A stretch of 64,000 nucleotides of DNA from Rhynchosporium graminicola (lineage: Eukaryota; Ascomycota; Leotiomycetes; Helotiales; Ploettnerulaceae): positions 1,054,001 through 1,118,000 of the forward strand of contig FJUW01000012.1 of the NCBI GenBank assembly GCA_900074885.1. Reading direction: 5' to 3'. Shown here piece after piece: positions 12,381-23,992 of the stretch. How positions within the stretch are numbered: the first letter of the stretch is position 1; each line of letters opens with the position of its first letter. Below the pieces are notes generated by a model. The model saw only the letters and a list, made by a program, of their open reading frames with translations, was not told the origin of the DNA and ran no database searches. Made by a program: the position numbers and the translations under genes.

Positions 12381-14986
12381 AGATCCCTTACGAGTATAGC
12401 TAGTAGGCATACGTCTTTTCTAAGGAAGCTAGTAATATTCTCCCTCCTTATCGCTTATGCGATTACTAAATTAAGCTTAAGGAAGGGGCTAAGAAGAACT
12501 TTAAATACTCCCCCTTATATAAGATATCGACTAAAGAACTTGAAGTCGTTAAGGCGTATATTACTAATAACTTAGCTAAAGGTTTTATTAAACTTTCTTA
12601 AGTATTATACGCTATACTTATTCTTTTCGTTAAGAAAGCTAATAGAAGTCTAAGATTCTATATCGACTTTCGCGCACTTAATAACCTTACGAGAAAGGAT
12701 TAATATCTATTACTATTAATCGATAAAACGCTAGCTAGAATCTCTACTGCTAAGATATTCACTAAACTAGATATTCGCTAGGCGTTCTACCGAATTCGAA
12801 TAGATCTAGCCTCTGAAGAGTATACGACCTTCCGGACCTATTATAGTATATATAAGTGTAAGGTACTCCCTTTCGGTCTGACTAATAGCCCTACAACGTA
12901 CTAGCGATATATGAATAACGTCTTATTCGACTACTTAGACGACTTCTATATAGTATATCTAGATAATATTCTGATCTACTCTGACGACTTACTATAGTAT
13001 TAATTATACGTATATAAGGTGCTATAACGATTATAAGACGCTAGATTATAAGCTAACCTTAAGAAGTATAAATTCAACGTTACTTATACTAAATACCTTA
13101 GGTTTATTATCTCTACTTCTGGGATCGAGATAGACTCTAAGAAAGTTAATATTATATAATCTTAGAATTACCTAACTATAGTTAAGGGCGTATAATCGTT
13201 CTTAGGCTTTTATAACTTCTACTAACGATTTATTAAGGACTACAGAATTATTATAAAACCTCTTATATAACTTACTAAAAATAACGTATTATTTCAGTTC
13301 GCTAGGGAGTATAAAGATACTTTTAATTACTTAAAGCACGCTCTTACTTTAGTACTACTCCTCTACTACTATTAGTAATATTTATCTTATATAATCGAAA
13401 CAGACGCTAGTGATAGAGTAATAGCAGGTATACTATCGTAATAGTACGACGAAGACTAGTTCCTAGTAGCTTACTTCTCTAAGACTATACTACTTACTAA
13501 GCTTAATTACGCTATCTATAATAAGGAAATACTTGTAATTATACGATCTTTCGGTAACTAGAGATCTGAGCTCGTAGGCGTATTATATTAGATCCGCGTT
13601 ATTACTAATTATAAAGCTCTTAAGTACTTTATAACCTCTAAATAGCTGAACGTACGATAAGCACGATAAGCTGAGCTACTCGCAGATTATAACTTTATAA
13701 TTACTTATTAACCTAGGAAGTATAATCTACTTACTAATGCTCTCTCTCGCAGAATAGATAAATTAGACGACAAGAATAACGCTAAAAGAACCTAGCGTTT
13801 ATAGTAGCTACTACGCGAAGACTAAATCGATCTAGTACTACTTATAAGTAACATACGGAATAGCTCTAACTCTATAGATAACTTTAAGCTTATTAACGCC
13901 TTAGAAGTCGCTGACTTATCGCTAGTCTTTTCTATAGTATAATAAGTACTTAATGCTAATCGTACTACGCTATTACTCTAAGCTTTATAGAAATAAGCTC
14001 TCTCCGCTACTCCTAGAAAACTAACTATAGAAAAAGATCTTCTACTCTATAAAGGAAGACTAATTATACCTGATATCTTATACTTTCGCATGCTACTTAT
14101 ACGCGAAATATACGACTGATTAGAGACTGCCTATCTAAGTGTAAAGAAGACCTTATAACTACTAGTATTATAATACTAATAGTACGGAATCGCTTTAACT
14201 ATTAACTAGTACTACCATAACTATTATACTTACTGACGAATTTAAATGCCGCATGATAAGAAACCGGGCTTCCTCTAACCTCTGCTCGTACTATTACGTC
14301 TATAGGAGCATATTATAGTCGACTACTATAGCTTTAACTACGATAAATACAGCTACAATAACGTTCTCGTATTTATCGACTGTTTTAGTAAATAAGCAAT
14401 TAGTATTCTATGCCGAAAGACTTCTAATACGCGCGACCTTATAAAGCTTTACTTATACTATATATACTACTATTTCGGAGCTCTATTAATAATTACCTCT
14501 GATAGAGAGCCTTAATTCGTTTCCTGTTTTTAGACTATAGTTATTATAATTCTCGATACTAAAAGATAGCTTTCTGTAGTAGACTACCTGTAAATAGATA
14601 GCTAAATAGAGATCTATAACTAATATCTCTAACGCAGATTACGACTTTTTATCTCTTACTATTAAGATAACTAATCGGAATTCTTACTTATTATAGACTA
14701 TACTTAGATGACTCTCCCTTACGAATCCCTTAGAGGTCTCTTACCTTTTGAAGTCGTTTATAGATATATACCCCGCGTTAATTAGAATTAGAAAGACTTA
14801 CTTAACTCTACTATACTTACTGATAAGTTGAATACTTAGTAAGCTTTAGATTACGCTAATCGCCTGCGCGATACTTAGACTACTACTTAATCTAGCTTCT
14901 AATGTATATAAGCTAAGATATCCTAATCCTATAATCGCTTACGCTATAAAGTCGACTTTACTATAGACGACCTTATCTAGCTAGAT

Positions 14987-15169
14987 ATGCGCTACTTTAT
15001 AAGTACTCGACCTAGTAAAAAACTCGACTTCCTGACTAACGGACCTTTCTATATAATTGAAAAGGTCGGAAGCTCTTATCGCCTAGAGCTCCCTACTAGT
15101 ATGAAAGTATATAACGTATTCCCTGCTACTAAGCTACGGAAGTATCTAAACGACCTCTTGCTAAGATAA
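14987..15169 (+). pseudogene. Gypsy integrase C-terminal fragment (open 60-codon stretch)
   Basis: This is the longest open stretch in the full-length Gypsy. The peptide carries the pattern of the Gypsy integrase C-terminal (GPF/Y-like) module: a KKLD lead, then NGPFYIIEKVGSSYRLELP, then a VFPATKLRKY-like end. It is a surviving piece of the polyprotein, not a separate gene. A chromodomain-like stretch follows downstream to about 15470, interrupted by stops. Confidence 0.8.
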
Positions 15170-15508
15170 ACCTTACTATTACTACTACTTATTAATATTA
15201 CTAGTAATAATGAATAGGAGATCGAAGATATACTTACGTGCCGCAGGTAGCGTAATAGCCTCTTATACTAAGTTTCCTAGTTAAATCAAGATATCGATCT
15301 CATATGGTATAACGCTATAGACGTTAAATACGCTCTTACTAAGCTATAATAATTCCACCTTAATAACCTAATATAAGCTAGACCTCCTGCTAGACTACTT
15401 AATTAGCTAAAAGCTTTCTACGATAGAATTAATAATTACGACTACCTTAATAGTAATAAGGAGATAGACTAACGCTCGAGGGCGAGCTTTTTTCGGAGGG
15501 GGGGGTAG

Positions 15509-15743
15509 TATAATAACTAGTTAGGTTTGGAGGTCTCTCCCTATTAGTAGAAATACTTACTGCTAAGCGAGATTACACGAGTAGAGTTTAGGGGCCCCTT
15601 TTCATATATATACTTCTATTCTCTCTCTACTTCTTTACTCCTTAGTTATAGATTCTTAAGTGATTCTTACTACTTTATATTCATAGTAATATGAGGTCTT
15701 ATTACTCAGGTAGTTTTGAGACCTTTCTAGAGCAAGCGTCATA
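15509..15743 (+). repeat. 3' LTR of full-length Gypsy
   Basis: The 235-bp LTR is preceded by a G-rich purine tract (15497-15505) and followed by ATACT (15744-15748), which repeats the bases before the 5' LTR. The TATA-like run is at about 15605-15611. Confidence 0.9.
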
Positions 15744-15748
15744 ATACT

Positions 15749-18700
15749 TATCTATAAGTACGTAGATATAGCTAATTTAAGAGTAGAAGTCTTTCAAATT
15801 AGCAAATAAACCGTTAGTAAATATAACGAGTTTCAGAGACTTCTTATCTAATTTAACGTATCGGAGACCTTTACTATAGTTAAGCTTTTACTATAAGATT
15901 CTCTTATTTAAGAGCTTAAAGTCCTTCTCTATCAGGTTCATAGTTTATATAGTAAAAGAGACGTTAAACGATACTTCTAGCTGAGAAACAGTTACTAGGT
16001 ATAAACCTCTAGCTCTCTAAGCGGCAAATTGCTCGATTTAGGTAAGACCTTATCGTATACCTCTACGGGAGTTAATAAGATTAACTAGTTCTTTCTTAAT
16101 TAGTCTTAGCGTCTTATCGTACGATTATTAAGACAGTCGAATAGAGCTATTAGTTTCCAAGGTAATATAACCTCTATTAAAGTCAATTAGGTATAAAGTA
16201 GTTAATTGCTCTCTCTCGTTCGACTTAAATCCAGCTTTCTATAGCTCTCTTTCTTCTGCGTCTATAAAGGTCTTATTACCGACGAAGAAAGTATCGTTAA
16301 TCTGAAGACTAAGAGCTCCTATACTAGCTTTATTACCTGAAACAGATAGTAAGCACGTATCGAACGTCGATAGTACTATATAGAGTTTCTTAACCTTATA
16401 TCTATAGTATATACTGAACTAATAGTTCGCTGACTCTAGTATACTATACATAGGCCTAACGCACCGCAAAAACTAATATAGCTAAGTCAAAATCTCCTTT
16501 AGAGAGCGTATAAAGAAGTCACGTATTAGGTATAATATAGACTAAGTGTAAGCTTATATAATATCATAGCTATATACCTTAAACTTAGGGTGCATAACTG
16601 CGTATACTAGTAGTAGTCGTTAGCTAACTCGTTAAATAGTTAGTAATATAATAAGTACTTAGTTCTTTCTAGAGTTGTTATATACTTATATAACTAGTTT
16701 AGACTTCTCGTAGGCTTTCTATATACTCTCAAATTTAGTCTAGTCGATAAATTTAGCGTTAAAAACCCTAGCTCCAGCTAATAATTCGTCTTTATAGACT
16801 AATTCAAAGATCCCTATAGCGATTAGACTATTAATCTCCTTATGTCTTAATATAGCGTATTAAGGTTCTACTACTAGGAAACTAATAAATAATTCATCTG
16901 TATAATTTAAGAAAACTTTAATATTATCGCCTCTGAATCGAATTAGCTTTTATCGTTCTCGATGAGGTTACTTCTTTAGTACTAGTATAAGTCGATTTGA
17001 CTTAGTAGTACTAAGTGATAGTAAGAGTATAACCTTAAGTAAAATACTCTCTAGTTCGTCGGAATCGATTTCTTCTTCGTACTATAGTTTAATCGACGTA
17101 AAGCGAAAGGTCGTTAGTCCACTATCGATTTCTACTACGCAGTTCTCTCTATCTATAGAAATAAGTAGCTAAGGTCTATCCTAGAAGCCTTTCTCTCTCT
17201 AAACTAGTACTAGAGAGTTCAATAGAAGGTCTCTTACTACTATAGAACTAGGTCTATTCCGAGTATTCAGGGCGTTATTAACTTACCGATAACTCCGTAG
17301 CTTACGAATCTCTTCTATAGCCTTATAAAGTATAGTAGCTCGTTAGGAGACTAATAGTAAAGGGGCGTCTATCTCTACTATTCTAGGGTATACTCTAAAT
17401 ACTAGTAAAATAAGTATAATTCCACTAGGTCTAGAAATATAGTTAATTACGTGAAATGCTATCTATAGTACTATATCTTAACTAAGGTATAGTAATTCCT
17501 TCCGAATTATCGTATAAGCTCTCTTCAGAGGGCCGTAGTATCTCTCTACCTTTCCAATAGAGTAGTAAGCCTCTATAGGTATAACTTTAACTATAGAACC
17601 CTCTATCTTAGCACTCTATACGAATTCTTTCGACTTAAATTACGTACCTGCGTCTATAACGATAAAATCAAGTGGTCTAAGGTAAGTATCTATCTATATC
17701 TACTTAAATCAGTTCTATACGTGCTCTGCAGATATATTAGTAAGAAAACCTCCGTTCTGAAAGGTAGTACCTTAACCGACTATATATAAGACTTATCGAC
17801 TATCTAGTTATATAATATCGATCACGACTTCGTAATTAAAGTATATATTATTAGTATCGTAGAGCTTAAATTTAAATCTGCCTAGTAATCTTCCGTATAG
17901 CTAGTAGTACTTATAGAGCTTAGTAAGCTCCTTTAGTACCCCTGAGTTATGCTCGTGACCGGCCTATTATAGTAAATCTTCTAGCTTTCTTACTAAGGGG
18001 TATCCGAATCGGTAGTAAAGTCGATATAAATCCGTCTCCGTAAGTACTTTTATATTCGACTAGAAACACTCCGTAATATACGTCTCAAGTGACTTCTTCT
18101 AGAGTAAGAAGAAGTAGCCGAATCTGCGTATAACTAGTATATCTCCCTATAGTATAATAAGTATATTGCGAAGATTATCTAATATAACTCTGAGCTTATC
18201 TATATCGTCTAAACAGAGTAGAAACAGGGTATCTGTAGCTATAACCTCAAATTAGATCTTTCTAATTAGAGAAGGTATAATTACTATACTAATAGAAGTA
18301 GCTTTACTAATACCGAATTTAACGTTTATTCCACAGGAAGGTAAGAGTTCAGCCTTATATAGAGTCTTATAAGCTTCGTATTAACCTCTACCTACTATAG
18401 ATACCTTTACTACTCTAGTATCGATCATAATTCCATAGAAAACTAACGAATTATATTAGGGACTACTTATTATCGTCTCTATAGTCCGGTCCTCCTCCGT
18501 AGCTTCTTCAGCAGTATCTATTAAGTGCTTAAAAGCCGTATTTACTAGGGTTTCTGTTATTAGCTATACGGCTTCTACTAAGATAAGTCCTATAGAAGTT
18601 ATAAATAGAGCTTCCGGCTTTTCGTCGTCGGAATTATAATCTATATCGCTCCCGGCTTCGTATAAGGTAAAAGCAGTAGCTATATACTCGTCTTCTATAC

Positions 18701-20945
18701 TTTCGTACTCTACGACGTATTATCTATATACTTTCTTAAAGACTTTTTCAAAGTTACCTTTAAATTTAAAAGAGTTCTTCGCCTTAAACTTCTCCTTAGC
18801 TTTCTCTCTTTCTTCTATTATATAGTCGAAGGATATATAATCTATAGTATTATATACTTAGCACTTCTTAGCGTTACCTTCCTTATCTAGCGTATTTATC
18901 TTCTTCTCTCCTTATATTCTGAATCGCCCTTTACTATCTCCCTTCTCTCTATATACTTATCCTTTATCGGAATCGCTTCGGAATTTTCGATTAGTATAGA
19001 AAGTAGTACTAGTTACAGGGTATACGTGCTCGTAGTTAATAATAGAGGTTCTAATAGAAGTAATCGTCTTTTCAGTAGAAGTTATAAGTTAAGCTAGAGT
19101 AATTTAGTAGGCTTCTGAGCTTTAGTAAGTAGTAATAACCTTATTTATAACGAACTTCTTATAGCGTAATTTAAAGGGTATACTATAACGTAGCTCTCTA
19201 ATCTGCGTAGAGAGTATATTAAAGTACTCTAAAGTCGTCTTTCTAGGGTTCTTTTCCTTAATCGATTCAAGAGTAAGAAGATTCTATATAGTTAAGGAAG
19301 ATCTGCTAAACTCCTCGCTCTTAAACTGATCTATTATATTCTTTAGTATAATATCGAATTTAATAATAAGAGAGGTTCAAAGGATACTATTAAGACTATA
19401 ATAGTAGTATTAAAGAGCAGCGCCTTTTAGTATTAATAGAAACGCCTTACTATACTCCTCCGGTAGAATCTCAGCTCTTAAGCAAGTATCGTAGAATATT
19501 CTGACCTTACTACTAAAGCTATCTCTATCTCCCTTGAATTTCATCTCTTCTGGAAATATATAAGAGAAGCTAGCGATCTCCTTTCTATACGACTTCTCCT
19601 TCTCCTTCCGTACTATATCATAGTACTCTCCCTCTCCTCCTCTAGCTCCTTAGTAGCTATCTCCTCCTCCTCCTCCTCCTCCTCCTCCTTAGGAGCCTTC
19701 TCCTCCTTAGTAGCTTCCTTCTCCTCTAGCTCCTCCTCCTCTACTCCTCGTATTCTTCGGTATACGCTTTCTATAGTATCGCTACTCTTCTTTATTCTGA
19801 TCAGAGGAAGTCTCTTTATATTACTATACTTCTTCGGTAGAATCTCGGTCTTATTATAGAGGTTCGTAGTATTCTTTATTAAAGTCGAATTCGCTAATAG
19901 GAGGTAAGCCGAGTGTAGTACAGCGTCTTTATCGCAGTCTATAGAACTTCTTCTTTAATCTCTTATACTCTAACTCGTCTTATTAAGTAGCTATATTATT
20001 TATTATCTCCTTCTCTCTCTTATCTCGCTATTACTACGCAGATATCTGCTTCTCTAGTACTAGTAGGTTTAATACTATATACTATAGCTATGCAGAGAGT
20101 ATCTTCTCTCCTACTATACTCTCTAGTTCCTTCAAGGTCTAACTACTACGTATAATATCCTATAGAGTATATAGAAGCTTATATAGCTCCTGCGCAGGTT
20201 CGTCGCCTTCTTCGATAAATACACCTTTAGTACGTAGGGTAAATATAAGGTTATTATTTAACGATTTCTTAATAGATTTGAAAGAGTCTACTATCTAACC
20301 TTCGTATATCTCCTTAAATAAGGAGTATAAAGGTCTATCTACGTAGTCAGAGCTCTTAATTTATCTAATAAGACCTTCTCCCTATTTCCGTATAGTCTCC
20401 GGGTCTAGTAGGTCCTTACCGGAGTTCGCAGGTGTATCGAAAGCACTAGGGGTATTATTATCTCTTACTATATTAAAGGTCTGATTCGTATAAGTGTTTT
20501 AGTGCTATTCCGAGGTTATTTGGAATAGTAGTTATAGAGTTATTCTTAAGTGTTATATAGCGCTAGCGTAGCGCGTTTAAGTTTGACTTCGAGTCTTCGG
20601 CGCAACTCAAAAGCGCGTTCTTTAAAGTCGGGTTGCAGTAGTAATCGAAGTACGTAAAAGGTAGGTATATAGAAGGTAGGTACGTAGAAGGTAATAGTAG
20701 TATAATATGCTAGAATTCGAATCCTTTAACCGTATCGCAGGTAGAATCCAGGTAAATTATCTTAGCAATTCAAGTCAAATAGTATAGAAAAGACCGTGTC
20801 TTCTCTAGTATATGAGCTGTTACCGTAGTAGATATCTCTACTCTTTAAGATTTACTAGCGCGCTCTTTTCAGTAGTCGGAATTCTTAGAATCTAAGAATT
20901 TGACTACTTTCAAAGAGTGAAATAATCTATACGTCTATTAATCAA
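15749..20945 (-). mobile_element. Copia internal region: gag, protease, integrase, RT (RIP-degraded)
   Basis: On the minus strand, 17575-17400 reads as an integrase segment containing IEAYYSIGKVERYYGPLKRA, matching the Glu-containing end of the catalytic core of a fungal Copia family. Near 18430-18400 a protease-like FYGIMIDT motif is visible. Toward the gag side a Cys-rich knuckle remnant lies near 18870, and 19640-19740 is a CTC/CTT-rich run that would encode Glu/Lys-rich sequence. Stops at former Trp, Gln and Arg codons are frequent. The last ~300 bp before the 5' LTR hold no coding signal that I can see. Confidence 0.75.
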
Positions 20946-21150
20946 TATTAGTATCACTCTGTCGTAGTACGTATAATCAAGTAGTCTACGTGAGCTAAAG
21001 TACAGTGATAATAGTAGTAGTATTATCTGTTATATCGTAGCTATCTTTCCTAGGTAGTCGAGACTCCGTAAGGGAGATATATCTGGCCGGCTAAACCCCG
21101 GTGCAGATACTCGACTAACACGTGACTATGGACCAACATATGGACCAACA
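20946..21150 (-). repeat. Copia 5' LTR (205 bp)
   Basis: In window orientation it begins TATTAGTATCAC (RIP form of TGTTGGTATCAC) and ends GACCAACA. The last ~100 bp (21050-21150) are unusually GC-rich and little mutated compared with their surroundings. The target duplication GAATA follows at 21151-21155. Confidence 0.85.
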
Positions 21151-21155
21151 GAATA

Positions 21156-23992
21156 ATATCTTATTCGACTACCTAGATAACTTCTATATAGTATATTTAG
21201 ATGATATTCTGATCTACTCTAACGACCTACTATAGTATTAATTACACGTATATAAGGTATTATAATAATTATAAGACGCTAGATTATAAGCCGACTTTAA
21301 GAAGTATGAATTTAATATTACTCGCACTTAATACCTTAGATTTATTATCTCTACTTCTGGAATCGAGGTAGACCCTGAAAAGGTTAATATCGTACGATCT
21401 TAGAACTACCTAACTATAGTTAAGGGCGTATAATCGTTCTTAGGTTTTTATAACTTTTACTAGCGATTTATTAAAGACTATAGAATAATCGCGAAACCTC
21501 TTATATAACTTACTAAAAACAACGTATTATTTCGGTTCGCTAGAGAGTATAAAGATACTTTTAATTACCTAAAGTATACTCTCACTTCGGTACTACTCCT
21601 CTACTACTATTAGTAAGATCTACTTTATATAATCGAAATAGACGCTAGTAACGGAGTAATAGCAGGTATACTATCATAATAGTATAATAAAAACTAGTTC
21701 CTAGTAGCTTACTTCTCTAAGACTATACTACTAGCCGAGCTTAATTACGCTATCTATAATAAGGAAATACTTATAATTATATAATCTTTTAGTAACTAGA
21801 GATCTGAACTCGCAGGCGTATCGTATTAGATCCGCGTTATTACTAACTATAAAGCTCTTAAGTACTTTATAACCTCTAAGTAATTAAACGCATAATAAGT
21901 ACGATAAGTAGAGCTACTCGCAGATTATAACTTTATAATTATCTATCGACCTAGGAAGTAGAACTTACTCGCTAACGCTCTCTCTCGTAGAATAGATAAA
22001 TTAGATAATTAAAATAACGCTAAGAGAGCCTAACGTTTATAATAACTATTACGCGAAGACTAAATCGATCTAGTACTACTTATAAGTAACTTCCGGAATA
22101 GTTCTAACTCTATAGATAGCTTTAAACTTATTAACGCCTTAGAAGTCGCCGACTTATCGCTAGTTTTCTCTATAGTATAATAAGTACTCGATACTAATCG
22201 TACTATACTATTACTCTAAGTACTATAAAAATAAGCTCTCTCCGCTACTCCTAGAAAACTAACTATAGAAAAAGATCTTCTACTCTACGGAGGAAGATTA
22301 ATCGTATCTAATATTTTATACCTTCGCACGCTACTTATACGCGAAGTACACGACTAATTAGAGACCGCCTATCTAAGTGTAAAGAAGACTTTATAACTCC
22401 TATTATTATAATACTACTAGTATAGAATCGCTTTAACTATTAACTAGTACTACCGCAACTACTATACTTGCTAACGAATTCAAGTGCTACGAGATAAGAA
22501 GCCCGGACTCCTATAGCCCTTACTAGTACTATCCCGTCCATAGGAGTATATTACAGTCGATTACTATAGCTTTAATCGCAATAAACACAGTTATAATAAT
22601 ATCCTTATATTTATAGATCGTTTTAGTAAATAAGCAATTAGTATTCTATACCGAAAGACTTCCGATACGCGCGACCTTATAAAGCTCTACTTATACTATA
22701 TATATTACTATTTCGGAGCTCTACTAACTATTACGTCTAATAGAGGCTCTTAATTCGTTTCACGCTTTTAAATAGCTATTTATATAATTCTAAGTACTAA
22801 AAGATAGCTTTCTTTAGTAGACTACCCTTACACAGATAGCTAGACGGAAATCTATAACTAATACCTCTAGCGCTGATTACGACCTTTTATCTCTTACTAT
22901 CAAGACGACTAGTCGGAATTCTTACTTATTATAGACTACGCTCAGATAACCCTCCCTTACGACTCCCTTAGAGGTCTCTTACCCTTCGAGGTAGTATATA
23001 GTTACGCTCCGCGCGTTAACTAGAATTAGAAATCCGATTTACTTAACTTAGCTACTCCTTCTGATAAGCTAAATACTTAATAAGCTATCGAATACGCTAG
23101 CTAACTACGAGCTATATAGACTACTGCCTAATTAAGCCTCCTACGCGTATAAGCTAAGATATCCCGATCTTATAATCGCTTACGCCGTGAAGTCGACTTT
23201 ATTATAAACGATCTTATTTAGCTAGATATACGCTACTTTATAAGTACTTAACCTAGTAAAAAACTCGACTTTCCGACTAATAGACCTTTCTATATAATTA
23301 AAAAAGTTAGAAGCTCTTACTATTTAGAGCTCCTTATAAGTATAAAAGTACATAACATCTTCTCTGCGTCGAAGTTATATAGGTATACTAATAACCTATT
23401 ACTTAGATAAACGATACTACCGCCGCTACTAATCAATATTACTAGCGATAACGAATAGGAAATAGAGAACGTACTAGCGTGCTATAAGTAGCGCGGTAAC
23501 CTCTCTTACCGCGTCTTCTAGTTAAATTAAGATATCGATCTCACGTAGTATAATACTTCAGATATTAAGTACGCTCTCGTAAAGCTCTAGTAATTCCACC
23601 TCGATAACCCGACGTAAGCAGGTCCCCCTGTAAAGCTCCCTGATTAGCTAAATACTTTCTACGATAGAATTAACGATTACGACTATCTTAATAGTAATAA
23701 GGAGATAGACTAACGCTCGAGGGCGAGCTTTTTTCAGAGGGGGGGGTAGTATAACGATTAGTCAAATTAGAGGTTTAGAGGTTTCCCTCTATTAGTAGAA
23801 ACACTTACTACTAAGCGAGATTACACAAGTAGAGTTTAGGGGCCCCTTTTTATATATATACTTCCCTTCTCTCTCTACTTCTTCACTCCTTAGTTATAGA
23901 TTCTAAGTTGATTCTTACTACTTCATATTCTATGCAATATGAGGTCTTACCTATTAGGTAATGCGTGAGACCTTTCTAGAGTAAGCGTCATA
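21156..23992 (+). mobile_element. Outer Gypsy element, 3' portion (RT to 3' LTR)
   Basis: This resumes the outer Gypsy after the Copia insertion, colinear with 12910-15743 of the full-length copy. RT catalytic block, RNase H, integrase and chromodomain-like tail can be followed with many stops. It ends in the 3' LTR 23750-23992. It is about as degraded as the nested copy, so RIP acted after or during the nesting. Confidence 0.85.
23750..23992 (+). repeat. 3' LTR of outer Gypsy (243 bp)
   Basis: It is homologous to the 235-bp LTRs, with an 8-bp internal duplication (AGAGGTTT) near 23775. A G-run precedes it (23739-23746). The 5' partner LTR is not in the window, so the target duplication (expected TTAAT at 23993-23997) cannot be confirmed. 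Confidence 0.85.

Larger units (their letters stand above)
8085..15743 (+). mobile_element. Full-length Gypsy (chromodomain-type) LTR retrotransposon, RIP-degraded
   Basis: This is the only copy with both LTRs in place (8085-8319 and 15509-15743, 235 bp each) and a clean ATACT target duplication. The order read through the stops is gag (about 8500-10100), protease, RT (about 12600-13130, with a tyrosine-aspartate-aspartate-like catalytic block near 12955), RNase H (about 13260-13760), integrase (about 14080-15170) and a chromodomain-like tail (about 15215-15470). A purine tract precedes the 3' LTR. The length includes a 1,107-bp assembly artefact; without it the element is about 6.55 kb. No frame is intact, so it is not autonomous. 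Confidence 0.9.
3489..21150 (-). mobile_element. Copia-type LTR retrotransposon, itself split by two Gypsy insertions
   Basis: The ends are TGTTGG (3489) and CAACA (21150), flanked by the 5-bp duplication GAATA. The element reads on the minus strand: 5' LTR 20946-21150, then gag, protease, integrase, RT and RNase H, with the 3' LTR start at 3489-3592. Its own sequence covers 3489-3592, 7671-8084 and 15749-21150. The order protease (about 18400), integrase (about 17400-17700), then RT/RNase H (about 16900 to 7671) is the Copia order. All frames carry RIP-type stops. The rest of the 3' LTR and the 3' internal end are absent and presumably fall in the gap at 7670. Confidence 0.85.

Noticed and set aside
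8085..15743. Cluster of LTR-like direct repeats, considered as a CRISPR-like array
   Set aside because: The repeats are 235 bp and are LTRs with target duplications; there are no regular short repeats or spacers, and the host is a fungus.
19630..19745. CTCCTC-type low-complexity run, considered as a microsatellite or regulatory repeat
   Set aside because: It lies in the gag part of the Copia on the minus strand and reads as an acidic/basic coding tract; it is better explained as part of the element.
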